Below, piece by piece: positions 14,443 through 14,771 of a stretch of DNA of 14,771 nucleotides. The stretch comes from Anaerolineaceae bacterium. GTDB lineage: Bacteria > Chloroflexota > Anaerolineae > Anaerolineales > Anaerolineaceae. Position 1 is the first letter of the stretch, and the number at the start of each line of letters is the position of its first letter. The notes beneath the pieces were generated by a model. It worked only from the letters and a program-made list of their open reading frames with translations. It searched no databases and had not been told where the DNA came from. A program made the position numbers and the translations under genes. Location of the stretch: the NCBI GenBank assembly GCA_011620465.1, contig WOZC01000097.1:1-14771 (forward strand), given 5' to 3'.

Positions 14443-14771
14443 ATGATTACGATCCTGGTAACAAATGATGACGGCGTGTCTGCGCCTGGTTTGCTGGCGC
14501 TCGCTCAGGCTATTCGGAAGTTGGAGGGCGTGGAAGTCAGCGTCCTGGCACCCGATCACAACTGGTCAGCTTGCGGGCATGTGAAGACTATGAACCGACC
14601 AATGCGGATCCGGGCGACCAACCTTGCTGATGGCAGCCAAGCCTGGAGTTCGGATGGAGCCCCGTCGGATTGCGTCGCGCTGGCGATGATGGGTGCTTTG
14701 GAGCTTAAATTCGATGCCGTCGTTTCCGGGATCAACCCCAATGCCAATGTCGGTCTGGATGTGACTTATTC
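14443..14771 (+). CDS. surE: 5'/3'-nucleotidase SurE (5' part, runs off the window)
   Basis: The first 109 residues of SurE, a metal-dependent phosphatase acting on nucleoside monophosphates in the cytoplasm, are visible. The N-terminus reads I-L-V-T-N-D-D-G-V-S-A-P-G, with Asp9 and Asp10 as the metal-binding pair. Ser42 lies in the A-P-D-H-N-W-S segment and Asn98 in S-G-I-N, the other two ligands known in the family. The following residues P-N-A-N-V-G deviate from the usual G-x-N-x-G, where a glycine is more common. GAGG at 14431-14434, directly after the secA stop, is eight bases from the ATG; an adjacent GTG at 14440 is less well spaced. The twelve-base gap implies co-transcription with secA. 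Confidence 0.93.
   Translation, partial: MITILVTNDDGVSAPGLLALAQAIRKLEGVEVSVLAPDHNWSACGHVKTMNRPMRIRATNLADGSQAWSSDGAPSDCVALAMMGALELKFDAVVSGINPNANVGLDVTY

Overview
The window looks like a stretch of ordinary chromosome from a Chloroflexota bacterium, most likely of the Anaerolineae. This assignment is an inference. It rests on a strongly enlarged SecA of about 1326 residues, on a monoderm-style lipoprotein transporter, and on genes suited to anaerobic life such as an aldo/keto reductase with two iron-sulfur motifs. No mobile element, CRISPR array, tRNA or rRNA gene was seen. Genes are packed tightly and no gene-free stretch exceeds 300 bases.

Bases 1-349 hold the start of a minus-strand DinB-like gene. 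Divergent from it, bases 389-5009 form a thiamine salvage operon: a promoter candidate, a TPP riboswitch, a terminator whose 3' arm also carries the Shine-Dalgarno sequence, thiamine pyrophosphokinase, and a thiamine ABC transporter (binding lipoprotein, fused permease, ATPase). The genes overlap or nearly touch. The logic is feedback: when thiamine pyrophosphate is scarce, the cell makes the importer and the kinase that turns thiamine into the cofactor. No thiamine biosynthesis gene is present in the window.

Bases 5134-6578 hold three minus-strand genes in a likely operon: a DUF4126 membrane protein, a DUF4190 membrane protein, and a proline-rich single-pass protein I do not recognise. Bases 6657-8639 hold a minus-strand pair: an iron-sulfur aldo/keto reductase followed six bases later by a DUF2085 membrane protein with conserved cysteines. 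Bases 8869-10314 hold another minus-strand pair: a 60-residue membrane miniprotein with a Cys-rich head, then an FAD/NAD-dependent oxidoreductase.

From 10394 to the end, on the plus strand, an extended -10 promoter candidate leads into secA, followed nine bases after its stop region by the start of surE, which runs off the window. The SecA carries at least four insertions relative to the E. coli protein and lacks the C-terminal zinc-binding tail.

The most interesting points are the three-way RNA switch in front of the thiamine operon, the enlarged SecA, and the Cys-rich miniprotein coupled to a flavoprotein. I see no clear sign of a wholly new system; the unfamiliar parts are single small proteins and domain insertions.
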